Part shown: piece by piece, positions 33,634-44,899 of the stretch
How the letters are laid out: each line of letters starts with the position of its first letter
Numbering within the stretch: the first letter of the stretch is position 1
Origin: Carex sylvatica
Lineage: Eukaryota; Streptophyta; Magnoliopsida; Poales; Cyperaceae
Length of the DNA stretch: 64,000 nt
Direction of reading: 5' to 3'
NCBI GenBank assembly: GCA_964058845.1
Contig: CAXKVR010000008.1
Coordinates: forward strand, 1-64,000
The notes under the pieces: generated by a model
What the model saw: only the letters and a program-made list of their open reading frames with translations
Told to the model about the DNA's origin: nothing
Database searches by the model: none
Position numbers and translations under genes: made by a program

Positions 33634-36600
33634 CTATAATTCCTCAAACCCTTCTTCATCAGCTTCTTCCTCCATCCTTTCAACATGCATTCTCCAATCC
33701 TCCATCTATCAACCAATAAGAGAGCGAAAAAAAATAAGAAACATGAATCACATATCCTAAACCCTAAACTCCATTCAAGGTCTTGTATTACCACTATGAT
33801 AATACTTTGGCTGTTTTTATGTAACTATTATCTGTTCTGAATAGAAGGAACCATTTCTTATCAATAGAATTCACATTTCTCTAGTTGCTAAACTACTCAG
33901 CTCAGCCTTACTTGTGCATCTGACATACGCAACTGCTCTGCCACAAAAAGCACACTGCCCGGGGATTCAAAACCTGCATCTGAATCAGATCCTGAATTGC
34001 ATGCAACTTCACTGTATTTAACTATACTGCCTCGGAAACCATGTCTGAGAAAAACTTTTTCCAACCATTCCTCTTTTGTACCCTGTTATTGAGTAAATTC
34101 AAAGTGTTGCCATCAAGAAAAAAAGAAGTCAAATGTTAAAGAAAGTGATTTGGATTTATTTCCTTGGGCAATTGAATGAATTACCCTCGAAAAAATCAAA
34201 CATTTCTATACAAAAAAACATAATAGAAATTGCCACACATGGGGCATTTTCCCATAATAATGTAGGATTACATCATGTATTTCCTAAAAGACTCTAATTC
34301 TGCTTTCACATTGTTTCTCTTCAAGAGTGCAAGACAAACAGGACAGCCTTTTTAGCAGAATCAAGAGATGGGTATGGTAGAAAGATGAATCTAGTTTGAA
34401 GGGGCCTATATATTATTTTGAGGTCTCTTAGGGGTACGTGTGGAAAATTTCCTGTTTTATTAGTCAGTGAAACAAGCATACTTACTGATGTTATCCAATC
34501 TGATGGAATATGCAATTGTCCAAAGAAAATGCTTCCTTTCATGGCTAAACTACTGATCAAAAGCAATAATTCTTCAAAGCTAATTGAATTTGCGAGAGGC
34601 AAGCCCTGTAAATCACCAAAAAGGCAATCTCAGTGTACTTTTTAGTTACATTAATGGCATTGTGTAATTAAATAGCTACAAATTTACAAGAAATGCTACT
34701 AATTAAAAAATGCATAAAAAGCACAATAGAGTATCCAAAAAGGTAACAAAAATGAGTATATAATTCATGGGTAGCCCTACTATCTTGCTGCAACTTTCTT
34801 GTCCCATAAAGTATAAAAAATAATACAAATCTACACATCCTGAAGGAAAACATCAAACTCAGCTTTCTTTTCTTCTTCATTTTGTACATATAAATGGTGA
34901 GGAAGGAATGATAGTCTCGGATATTCTAAAGTAAATCAACTAGAGGGGTACAAAGAGAACTGTTTGTATTTTTAGGGTATACTTGAAGCTACAAATTGTT
35001 TTTGTGGGGCATCTAAAATATTTCTCAGATTATTGGGGGCATCTGCCAAATATTGGCTATACATTAAATTTTCCGAGTAGCTCAGAACATACCTGGAGCA
35101 CCCATAAACTGGGTCGATTTCCATTGAAGCCATTTGTACACAAAGTTTCTTGCAAATTTCTTGAGTCAATAGGACAATGAAACAGAAGGCAGTTTCGAGA
35201 AGTCTTGGTTCCGATTACTGATGCATCAAAATTTAAAACAAAGCATACAAGAAGAGTTTAAAAACTGGGAAAAGCTTTTAGCCCTGAGAAAGCCTAGTTG
35301 GAGAAAGGCTGAATTGTTGACGTCACCTGGTTGGCACTAACTTGATCAACCCGAAAATGGATTTAATGGCTAGGGTTTGATCAGCATTTGAGTTACTACC
35401 CGCTTCCACTGATTTTGTTGTTTTGACCACCCAAGTTAGAAGCTTATGGATAAGAGGAACCAAATTTCAATTTTCAATATTAAATAAAATCAAAACAAAA
35501 TTAATAATTTGGCAATGTCAATCCATTGGCTCCCATATCTAGGTCAACGGGCTGGGTCTGGGTCAGTATTTGTTGACTCATTGCAGTCTCATTCGACTCA
35601 ATAAGCAAATATTTGTGGCCTAACCCTATCATATGCCCCCATAAGTGTAAGGTAGGATACCACCTTTAAGCCTTTTAGTTCCCAATTTGAAAACTTGTTC
35701 AGGAGATAAGTCGTATACGACTGACAACCGGGGCCAGTTCAACCTGTATGGCCGTGTGTCCATACCATCTGACAATAAAACAATCTGTAAGGTATAAGAT
35801 AAAATACAAAGTATTGTTGATATTCAATACCACAGAGTACGGTATCATCTGGAACTGATATATACTGGTACCTGACTTCAGTGTATGGTATTGGTGTACC
35901 AAAACAATTAAGCCTCAAACAAACACATTTAACTTTAATTAAAAGATAAAATCATCAAAACTTCATTGGTGCAATTAGAGGTCAAGTGAAGATAAACTCT
36001 TAAATTTAGCCCCAAATGATAAACTCTTAAATCCGTGGGACCATTTGGCCACTAGCCTAATAATCCTATGCTAGCAATCCTAACTTTTACCAAGGTCAAA
36101 GCTCGAGGCTTGACCAGGCCATATATGCTAACATTAACTTCAATTAAAGGCTAAAATTTGGCCTCATTAAACCTTCATTGGTGCAATTAGAGGTCAATGA
36201 AGATAAAAATCCAGAAACAAGTCGATTTACCTGTCTGAATTGGTCTGAAGTGCTCAAAAGCTGATGCAATCTTTCATCAATGAATTTTGTTGCTAATCTA
36301 TAATGGTACATATCTGAGACATTTGTTGAGTGTAACCATTTCCCGACATCACCACTGCTCGTGTCGGAGGATAGAAGGCCACAAGCATAAGTATCTATAA
36401 AAAGAGGATCTGGCATCCCAAAAAATAGAGCAAAATTTAAGTTAATAGAACGAGGGAACAGTACCAAGTACCAACTCACAACAACCAAAATCCGAAGAAA
36501 GAAAGAAAGAAAAAAATAAACCGGAGCGACGGGATTCCTGGTCTCGTATCCACGCGGCGGTGAGAGCAGCTCGCAGAAGTGGGTCGGACTCTTCCTGTTC

Positions 36601-36753
36601 AAACAGGGCGGCAACCCTATGGAACCCGACTCGCGAAGGACTGGGAGTAAGCTTATTGTTTCTCCAAGGGGAAGAAACGAGCTTATTGTTTCTCCAAGGG
36701 GAAGAAACGAGTGGTAGAAGGCGCAGGAAGGAACAGCGGTTGGCAGCTGCCAT
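33634..36753 (-). CDS. Leucine-carboxyl-methyltransferase-type SAM-dependent methyltransferase, probably organellar
   Basis: Seven exons on the minus strand join in phase: 36753-36522, 36409-36231, 35784-35664, 35217-35093, 34605-34486, 34082-33912 and 33705-33634 (339 aa). Features are the SAM-binding motif IVLLSDGMDTRPYRLNW (exon 3), DPLFIDTYA (exon 2), GFNGNRPSLWVLQG (exons 4-5) and FEELLLLISSLAMKGSIFFG (exon 5). The C-terminus is acidic (MEEEADEEGFEEL). It matches a conserved plant LCM/Ppm1-like family of unknown substrate, recalled from memory. Its bacterial relatives methylate polyketides or small acids. The N-terminus (MAAANRCSFLRLLPLV, Ser/Arg-rich) looks like a transit peptide and holds a 30-bp in-frame duplication (RNNKLVSSPW twice). 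It shares its upstream region with the divergent FAHD1-like gene. Confidence 0.9.
36651..36710. repeat. 30-bp perfect in-frame tandem duplication in exon 1
   Basis: The unit gcttattgtttctccaaggg plus gaagaaacga (30 bp) occurs twice, adding ten residues to the presumed transit peptide of the methyltransferase. Confidence 0.95.
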
Positions 36754-36852
36754 GGTTTGGATCGACTGGTGAGCTTGAAGCTCTGCTAGACCTTTTTTTC
36801 CCCTAGACGAGGATTGGGTGCAGACCCGACCACTGCTCGGTAGCATTTCGTC

Positions 36853-37010
36853 GAGTGCGTTTCCTCTCAGATATCTCATATTTTTGCGTGACCGACGTGT
36901 CCGGTGCCTATTTCGGGGGTGACGCAGAGATTCGTGCAGAACGTATTGCAACGGTTCAAATTTTCCAAAAAGTCACGCAAAATATGAGATGTCTCAGAGG
37001 ATGCGAATTC
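36853..37010. mobile_element. MITE, copy 3 of the CATCCTCTGAG family
   Basis: The left end is gagtgcgtttcctctcagat and the right end cagaggatgcgaattc. Inner inverted sequences are 'atctcatatttttgcgtgac' and 'gtcacgcaaaatatgagat'. The centre carries 'cgacgtgtccggtg' and 'gattcgtgcagaacgt' as in the other copies. A TSD is not evident. It starts 100 bp upstream of the methyltransferase ATG. Confidence 0.82.
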
Positions 37011-37706
37011 GAACTAATCCACAACCTTTTTTTTTTTAATTTTGGCCCACGGGGATGCACCCCTTCACTCGTTTATCTGACTCAATCGTATTCGAAGACA
37101 CAGATCAGGATCAGGCACAAATAGATACCTGATATAATCATATAAAGATCCAATGCAATGTTTAGTTTAAACTATCAAATTTCAAAAAATAACTAAGGAC
37201 AGTAAGGCTACTAAAAAAAGTTCATAGTTCGTGATTCGATTGATTTTGATTTGAAAAAAAAATTGCAATTAAGTCATTTAATTAAAATTCATTCTGAAAC
37301 AAATCAAACAAATTCGGTTTGAATCTTATTTAAACTCTGTGAATCATAAAGAAGACTAGCACTACCAGTGACTGCTCCAAAATATAAACTCAAACTAAAG
37401 TAAATTTGATTTGGTTTGATTCGTTTACAGCCCTAGGTGCTGAACACTGATTGGTAATTTTTGGATTTTTTTTATTAGTAGTATTTAAAAAAAATTCAAC
37501 TCATGGCAACCAATTGAAAATATGTACAAAATTAATACGGAAAAAATAATATTTATCTCGGTATTATTTTATACTTAAATTATTTAAATTAAATCCGATC
37601 AACATCCAGTTTTGCTCAAATAAAACAAATTTTGTTTTCTTTTCTCCTTTCGTTTCCTTTCCTTCCCCATCAATCCCTTTGGAACCTACCACAGTAGCAC
37701 CTGATC

Positions 37707-39478
37707 ATGGCGGCATCAGCGATGGCATCGCAGAAGCTGCTAAGCATGGGAACGAAAATCATCGGCGTCGGGCGCAACTACGTCGCTCATGCCAAGGAGC
37801 TTGGCAACGCCGTCCCTAAGGTTTTTTCTCTTTCTCTTTCTCTTTCTCTTTCTCTTTTGCTTTTGCCCCCTTTTAATTACATTACATTTCTGTTCGCGTC
37901 CCTAGAAAAAACCCCTTTTAATTACCTTGATTGATATGATATGAAGGATCCAGTGCTGTTCATGAAGCCTACCTCCTCTTACTTGGCCAATGGTGGTACA
38001 ATAGAGATACCACACCCACTTAAATCCCTGCATCATGAGGTTGAGCTTGCTGTTGTAATCGGTCAGAAGGCACGTGATGTTCCCGTGGCAGCTGCTATGG
38101 ACTATGTCGGAGGTAGGCCTATTACCAACCCTCCTTCTAGAGCATGAATGTATAGTTATCAATCAGAAATTGACTGAGGCCTTTAGTTATGGTAGGGCCA
38201 CAAAAGTGATACTGGTTTTCATACTCGTTCAATTTGGATTTATTAGGAATTTTTGTTTTCCTATTTTCTGTTAAAAATTTGTTTGCTAGATTGCAAATTT
38301 GTAGTGTTAATTCAGAATTAGGATATTTTGAGGCTTATAGATCAAATTTCCTGCATAGATACCTCAACAAGTTACATTGGATTGTACCATGCTAGCTCAG
38401 TACAATATGTAGCACCATCTTCAGATAGGTGGTTTTTCTTTTTGTGGTGACTATGTTGGTGCATATGTAATAACCCTTATTTAATTGTTTAGTAATACCG
38501 ACTTGTTGGAAGAGTTTTACTCTGTAACCCGAAAGACGGTAGGGAATATTGAAGAATGTGGTAGTCTGCTGTTTGACATAACCTATTTTTGCAGGTTATG
38601 CACTAGCCTTGGATATGACAGCTAGAGAAATTCAATCTCAGGCTAAGGTACATATTGTTTAGCGTAAAAGGCTCATAAGATACCAACACACCATATAATG
38701 TAAACATAAAAAATAAAAAAAATAAAAAAGTAAAATTTCTATCCAAGGGCTTTTTAATTTCATACAATTACTCTTTTAATTTTCTTGTAGTCAGCAGGTC
38801 TGCCATGGAGTGTGGCAAAAGGTCAAGACACCTTCACCCCAATAAGCCCAGTTGTAAGAAATTAAAGTTGTATTTCTCTTCAAATTTTAACTCTCACCAT
38901 ATTTCGACTTTTTTAAACCAGAGCTGTTTTGCGTTAAAAAATGAAAGAAAAAAAAGGAATATGATTTGATTGTTACCAATTGAACAGATTCCCAAGTCCT
39001 TGGTGGCAAACCCGCATGATCTCGAGCTTTGGTTGAAGGTTTTTATTTGAAGTTGTCTATTTTTTCTTCTTCTTATTGTACCAGCTGTCAGAGTCATGCT
39101 AGGTTTCTTCAAAGTTTATTTGTTACTACCAGCTTAATATGCCAACTATTTTTTTGTTTTTGTTATTTCAGGTAAATGATGAGATAAGGCAAAAGGGTTC
39201 TACAAAGGACATGATATTTGATATACCATTTCTCATAAGCCATATCAGTTCCATCTTTACTCTGATGGAGGGTGATGTGATCCTTACTGGTACGTAATAT
39301 CTGATAGTTCTATTATAGTTTTGCCACTAATTACTAATTTCCTTATATCCACATGCATGTAGGTACACCAGAAGGTGTGGGACCAGTAGCGATTGGAGAT
39401 AAGGTGACAGCAGGTATCACTGGTTTGATTGATGTCCATTTTGATGTTCAAATAAGGCCAAAACCTTTCATAGGGTAA
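37707..39478 (+). CDS. FAHD1: Fumarylacetoacetate hydrolase domain protein, FAHD1-like acylpyruvase
   Basis: Seven exons join in phase: 37707-37820, 37947-38112, 38595-38647, 38791-38853, 38988-39038, 39172-39289 and 39363-39478 (226 aa). The FAH fold is seen throughout: KIIGVGRNYVAHAKELG, then LFMKPTSSY, the metal-binding LHHEVELAVVIG (H-x-E-x-E type), YALALDMTARE, KGQDTFTPISP and the conserved TGTPEGVGP. FAHD1 homologues in mitochondria hydrolyse acylpyruvates and decarboxylate oxaloacetate. The plant proteins are inferred to act likewise. The length matches the family. Intron 1 begins with a (TCTTTC)n microsatellite at 37826-37858. All introns are GT-AG. Confidence 0.94.
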
Positions 39479-40018
39479 AACCAACAACTAATGAGTTGGG
39501 TTTGCTTGAGTAATAGTGTGCTTTAGAAGAAATAAATGGGCAGTGTCATAATTGCTTGTGCAAATGGGTGAGACATCTTCATTGTTGTAGTTTTTTGTTT
39601 CTTTTCAATTGATTAAGCTCGATTTAACATGATTTGTTAAATCTCGTTTAAGAGTGTTTGTGTTCACTTCATGTAATTATGTCTAGTGGCTTTCAGGCGA
39701 ACATTGTGCTTGGAACTGTCAGATTGAATTGATCCAATCCCAACCTGAGTAGTAATGCTTGATTTATTCAGGTTATGTGGCTGGATTAAGTGCTGGTACT
39801 AACTACAAAAATGCATGACTTGCTACGCCTATTTTGACCGTCAAACAGTTGACATCAGTTGATCACAGTATGTCCTCAGGATCAAGTCTTGGTTTCAATT
39901 GAATTAAATGGATTTTTGATAAATGAAATATTTTTAAAAAAAATTAATTAATTTAATTCACGCCCTATCTAATTTTTTTATTTTGCATAATATTTGTAAA
40001 GATATTAGATGATTAAAT
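39479..40018. other. 3' flank of the FAHD1-like gene
   Basis: Probable 3' UTR and intergenic sequence. No other gene is supported. Confidence 0.5.
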
Positions 40019-40019
40019 A

Positions 40020-40512
40020 TTGTAGAGGGTTCAAATGCCTCCATTTTTTGTGCATTCATCATGCCTCAACTTTTAAATATTCTAATAACAATTTTTTTGA
40101 AATTTATATATTAAAATAAAACAGTTAGATGTGATCTACAGTATTTTCTCTACATATAAATAAAAGTTATCACTTTTTGATTTTGATTTTACATGAACTA
40201 ACAAGTTGAGAAAATCAACATTCAAAATTTATCGACCTCAATGTATTTTTATAAGCTCTTGATATTAATCAAAATAAAATCGAAATGCCATAATTTTTAC
40301 GTGTGTATAGAGAAAATGATATACATTATATCTAACAATTTTGTTTTGACAATTAAGTTTTATATTTGAAGTTATTGTAGTTTTAACAATAGAGGTAAGT
40401 TTTATATTTGAAGTTATTGTAGATTTAACAATAGAGGTAAGTTTTATATTTAAAGTTATTGTAGTTTTAACAATAGAGAAATGATGAGGCACAAAAAGTG
40501 AAAGCATTTGAA
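40020..40512. mobile_element. MITE related to the 3.5-kb element, with internal triplication
   Basis: The left end is gagggttcaaatgcctcc and the right end gcatttgaattc. Inner arms carry 'acagttagatgtgatctaca' and 'tagagaaaatgatatacattatatctaacaa'. The right arm contains three tandem copies of a ~52-bp unit 'aagttttatattt(g/a)aagttattgtag(t/a)tttaacaatagagg' (about 40355-40480). The family match to 3514-3793 is clear, but TSDs are not. Confidence 0.72.
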
Positions 40513-41465
40513 TTCTTAAAATTATCTTTTTCTTATAAGCAAGTTAAATAATATTATTGCCACTCATTGCAGAAACGAGAAGTGTCTTTTGCTCATTTGC
40601 TGGTACGACTGCTATAAAATCCATGTACTTTCACCGCTTCAGGAGATGGAAATTAGACAAACTAGATGGTATACTCATTAACCAATCAATTGTTAAGAAA
40701 CTAGACTCGACCATGTACCGCATCAGGAGATAGAAATTAGACAAACTAGTCTCCTTTGTCAGCAATGGCTTAAAGTTAAAAGCATATAGCAACATGTAAG
40801 AAAACAATTTGCAGATATATTAGGAAGCATTTTTTTTGCAGATCGCGGAATAAAAACCCTAGAATTTTGAAATTTCCTTCTTTGTTTTCAAAATCAGGTT
40901 CCAAGGAACATCATCGTATACAAATATATTGAAAGGAAATAGCATACAAAAGCAAATTTATACTCCTGAAAATCTATAATTACCAAGAAAGATGGTATAA
41001 ATCTTCACCACCAGAGGTCTTTGTGAAGGGCAACGGCTAGTATAATAACTTTTGATGCAAAATAAGTGAAAGATTCATTCAATAATGCTATTTAATTGTG
41101 TCAGTGGCAACATATAACAGAGCAAAAGGAATCGCCAAAAGGTTTTTTTTACTATCTATAATTCAGCATTCACCATTTTCTCAAACATCACACACATTTA
41201 AGCTACAAAAACTAAATGCAGCAGCAACTCAGTACCAAAACTTCATATATAATATCAAATATTTCTAATTAATCAAATCTAGCTAGCAATCATATAGGTG
41301 GAGAGAAAATGAACACAAAATCCTAAAACAGAACCTAAGGCCTCAAACAAAAGATCCTCAAGTGCCAAATTAATTACAAACCAAGCAAGAATAACAAGAT
41401 AGAAAACGAAAACAATTTCAATATCATATATCACAATAATATCATATATCACAATACCAGTGTTG
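40513..41465. other. AT-rich intergenic region
   Basis: A short direct repeat (ggagatggaaattagacaaactag near 40641 and ggagatagaaattagacaaactag near 40726) is the only structure seen. No gene is supported. Confidence 0.45.
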
Positions 41466-42474
41466 CCCTTGTGCATCAAGCTTGGATAGAGCCAATATCA
41501 CCTTGCAAAGCTCGGCAAATTCAGCGGTCATGTCACTGAGCTGCTTGATCTGTGGCTCACCATTGGTTCCCTTGCAATTCTCATTGCAAGTGGATGCATC
41601 TCATTGCAAGTGGATGCATCTGCCACCGCCGCCGCCACCCAGTCTTCAACATCCTCAAATGCCCTAATGTCAACGGCTTTTGTGGTGTCGTCTAGCTGTT
41701 GGATTGCATCCACGACGCTCTCTGAGCAGTCGTGTAGGCATGTCTCGTACTCGGGAGCAGAGAACACGCCATTCTGCTCACCAAAAAGTTATCTGCAGTC
41801 TCTTTCGCGTACTGAGCGGCAGCCCTTGAAGTTTGTTGAAGAGTTGCGTGAATACAATGTTATAAAGAGCCAGCGAAACATAATTACCCGTTTAAGCTCT
41901 GCTTGTAGTTTGATTATAAATCAGTAAATAAATGAGTATTGCCTTGCATTTAAGAATTGTTTTATATTTTTTAGATTTAATTCAATAATGTTTGGACCAG
42001 TGGACCAGTGGGCCGATTTCACCGTCAAAGAAATCATCTGTTAATCATCTCTGCTATTCGGTTCAATGCAAAATAGTGGTTTTGGTTGATTTGCATTTCA
42101 CCTTTCTTTTTGTTTGTAGCGCAGCTAAATAGAAAAAGTTTGGCTATAGTATAGAAAGCATCGTTAATTATCTCTTTTACACAATTAAAAAAAATAAAAA
42201 CTGTGCTATTACAATTTAATCAACCACATCAAACACACACACACACACACAAAATTATCCATTACTTGCAGTACCTGACCATAAGTCCGGTTAGTAAATG
42301 GATGTCAGCTGTTAGGCTCTCATTAAATTTTAACAAGTGCTTAACACACAGATCAGGTGCAGGTGTCTGTTTGCATGCTGTTGTTAGAGACTCAGAGGCA
42401 TTCCATGGAGTTTGTGCAGCACGAACAGAGATGGACAGAGAAAGAAAGGCAACAAGACAAAAGGTAGAGGCCAT
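41466..42474 (-). pseudogene. Broken pectin methylesterase/invertase inhibitor (PMEI) gene
   Basis: The first segment (42474-42283) encodes a signal peptide (MASTFCLVAFLSLSISVRA) and the PMEI start TTACKQTPAPDLCVKHLL with two of the conserved cysteines. The C-terminal helices lie at 41800-41466: PEYETCLHDCSESVVDAIQQ, VRAFEDVEDWVAAAVADAST-C and, in another frame, MTAEFAELCKVILALSKL. A perfect 20-bp duplication (41581-41600 and 41601-41620) shifts the frame between the last two blocks. Another frame change lies near 41790. About 450 bp of AT-rich DNA separates the two halves, and no in-phase splice joins them. Intact PMEIs are secreted wall proteins that bind pectin methylesterase. Confidence 0.82.
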
Positions 42475-42689
42475 GGCTTAAGCTGTTTTCTCTTTTTGTT
42501 GATTTTCATTATGAAATGGAGATGCAAGCTGTGTATAATTTGTAGAAATAGCTCCTTGATTATGATAAATGAGAATTAGTTCAGGTTCGTACGCGGTATT
42601 AGGAGGTTACATGCATTTGCTTCTTGGGATTCTTTTTCAAGGCCCCCCTTCCAAATTACTTATTTTTAGTTATAGAAATTCCCTTAAAA

Positions 42690-43260
42690 GGGGATGATAC
42701 TGGTGAACCGATGTATAATGTGCAAAAAAAACGAGGAAATGGTGAGACATTTGTTCGCTGAGTGTGAATTATCTAAACATGTTTATGCATTGATGAACAC
42801 GGCTTATCACATAAGGATGCCAGATTACCAACAGCCAATGCACCCGATTATCAATACACATGTCACAAGGCGTGAGAGATCGTTGTTCCTCATAGCAACT
42901 TTCGTAATATGGCGAGAACGATGCGCCAGAACATTCAGGGGGACAGAATGCAAGATACCGGAACTGATGGTACAGATACAACAACAATGGAGTTTAAGTT
43001 CAAGTGGCAGCAGACAAATATAACACATAACTGATACTTCAACTGAGAAGGAAATCACCTTCTGTTAGTTGCTTTTATTTACTACACCTTTATTTTGATT
43101 TATCTTTCGTTAATTTTAATTTGGGGACAGCATAACTCAAGCATCCCATGTATCAGTTATTTCCTTTTTATTACTCATGAGACATGCATTGTAACATGAC
43201 TTATGTAACAATTCATTAATCAATTAAATAGATACCAAGATCTCTATTTTTACTCAAAAA
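42690..43260 (+). mobile_element. 5'-truncated LINE (L1-type) 3' end with TSD
   Basis: An open frame at 42694-43023 encodes the reverse-transcriptase zinc-binding (zf-RVT) region of plant L1 elements: ILVNRCIMCKKNEEMVRHLF, AECELSKHVY and ATFVIWRERCARTFRG. A 3' tail ends in tactcaaaaaa. Flanking copies AGAAATTCCCTTAAAA (42674-42689) and AGAAATTCCCTTTTAAAA (43261-43278) form a near-perfect TSD of about 16 bp, as left by target-primed reverse transcription. The reverse transcriptase core and endonuclease are absent. Confidence 0.86.
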
Positions 43261-43278
43261 AGAAATTCCCTTTTAAAA

Positions 43279-44693
43279 ACGGTTTACAGGTTTTATTTTG
43301 TGTGGTATTGTTATATTTAATTGCAGATCTTTTCACAACGGATACATCCAATGATTCGGATCAACACAATAAAAATAATTTGTAGAATGGAAATCGAAAG
43401 GTATTGTGTTGGCGTTGTTGTTTAGTAGGTTTGTCATATGCTAAAAATACTTGTGGTTGAGAATTTGAATCAACACATGAACTAGGTTTAAAATTCCCAA
43501 TTTTTTTTTTTTTTTCAAATTCTCCATAATATTATAGGAGTTAGCATGCCACCAATTTAAGATAATAGAAGTGCATTTAACACCAATAAAAGCTTAACAC
43601 GAATCTCCTAATAATCCACTTAACTTGCTATCCTTTGCCGTTGCTAAAATGCCCAACCAATTTGTATTTGGAAGTTAAGAGCATCTTCATCCTGAAACTT
43701 TATGGATTTCTAATTTGACGTATGGCAATTTCTATTTCTATTTCAGTTGAGAGATGTACCCAGTTTCTTATTTAAAAATTATTGGGCAAAGTTTCTTATT
43801 AAGAAATTATTTCTAAACGCCATACTGACCAAACAATTCATTCAAATTATTTAGAATGCATGATTTTTAATCCGATATGATTTAATAGAAACTCTAAAAA
43901 TAATTTTAGGAATGCGAAAGTTTAAAAAATTTTAGAGATCTTTATAAAAGTAGTTAGCAGTTATTTAGAAATTCATTCCTATAGCTGGGATGGAAATGCT
44001 CTTACTATTTTATAATAGAATATAGCATCTTTTCTTTATGATTATATTTGAAACTATTGAGCTTGACAGAATTAATTGACAATAAATAAATTTATCGGTT
44101 ATAACGGTTCAAAAATGGAATAATTGGGAGTCAGTTTTTTTTTTTTTTACGGTGAAGTGCTTGTATGTAGATTTTTTTTCTGTGATCAATAGCCATATTT
44201 CTTAAGAATGTCTTCAATTAACCTCCAAAAAGTATTTGAATAATAATACCCTAATTATTATCATTTCATAGTATAAAGTTTGAGTTGTATTAAAGAACTT
44301 TCTCAATCTATCCATGATTGCACAAGAAAATAGGAGTTTGTCTAGGAGGAGTCCAATTGTAACAAAGAAAGTGTTTCTGTGGAATAATGCAGATTCACAC
44401 AGCGTAAATTTAAGTACATTAATTGATTTCCATTTTATGCTAAAAAAAACAAAGCAAGCACATCTGTTAAATTCCAAGGCTTGTCAGAATATATCTTCAG
44501 TTTGGAAATTCTTACTTTACTTCAGTTTCATCCTCAAGTTGCTCAATGAAATGCTGAAATGAAAGTAAAAGGCTTTGTACTACAATTTGCTCTCTTAAAC
44601 CGCTATTCAATTGATTGTTTTCAAGACAATAAGTTTTCTTTTTGTTTTCCTAAGAATAGACGTTGCACAATTTGTTCTCATCGCATGACCAAC
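43279..44693. other. AT-rich intergenic region
   Basis: Homopolymer runs (T18 near 43500, T16 near 44134) and no supported gene. Confidence 0.45.
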
Positions 44694-44751
44694 TGTTAAA
44701 AATAAATAGGATTAGGGACTCGTATTAGTCTCAGAGGACCCTCTTTGGGTA
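44694..44751 (+). repeat. Truncated copia LTR fragment (start only)
   Basis: The sequence tgttaaaaataaataggatt and the following bases match the start of the LTR at 47510 almost exactly, then stop after 'ctctttgggta'. The next bases repeat local sequence (attagtctcagggactca and ttgttctcatcgca), which looks like filler DNA. Confidence 0.82.
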
Positions 44752-44899
44752 TTAGTCTCAGGGACTCATATTTGTTCTCATCGCACAATTTGTTGTCATT
44801 TTGATTATGATATGAGATGCATAATGTCTTTTGAGAATTTTATAATTTTATTATGAAATTATGACATTTTAATTATGAGAAGGGTATTTTGATCATTTT

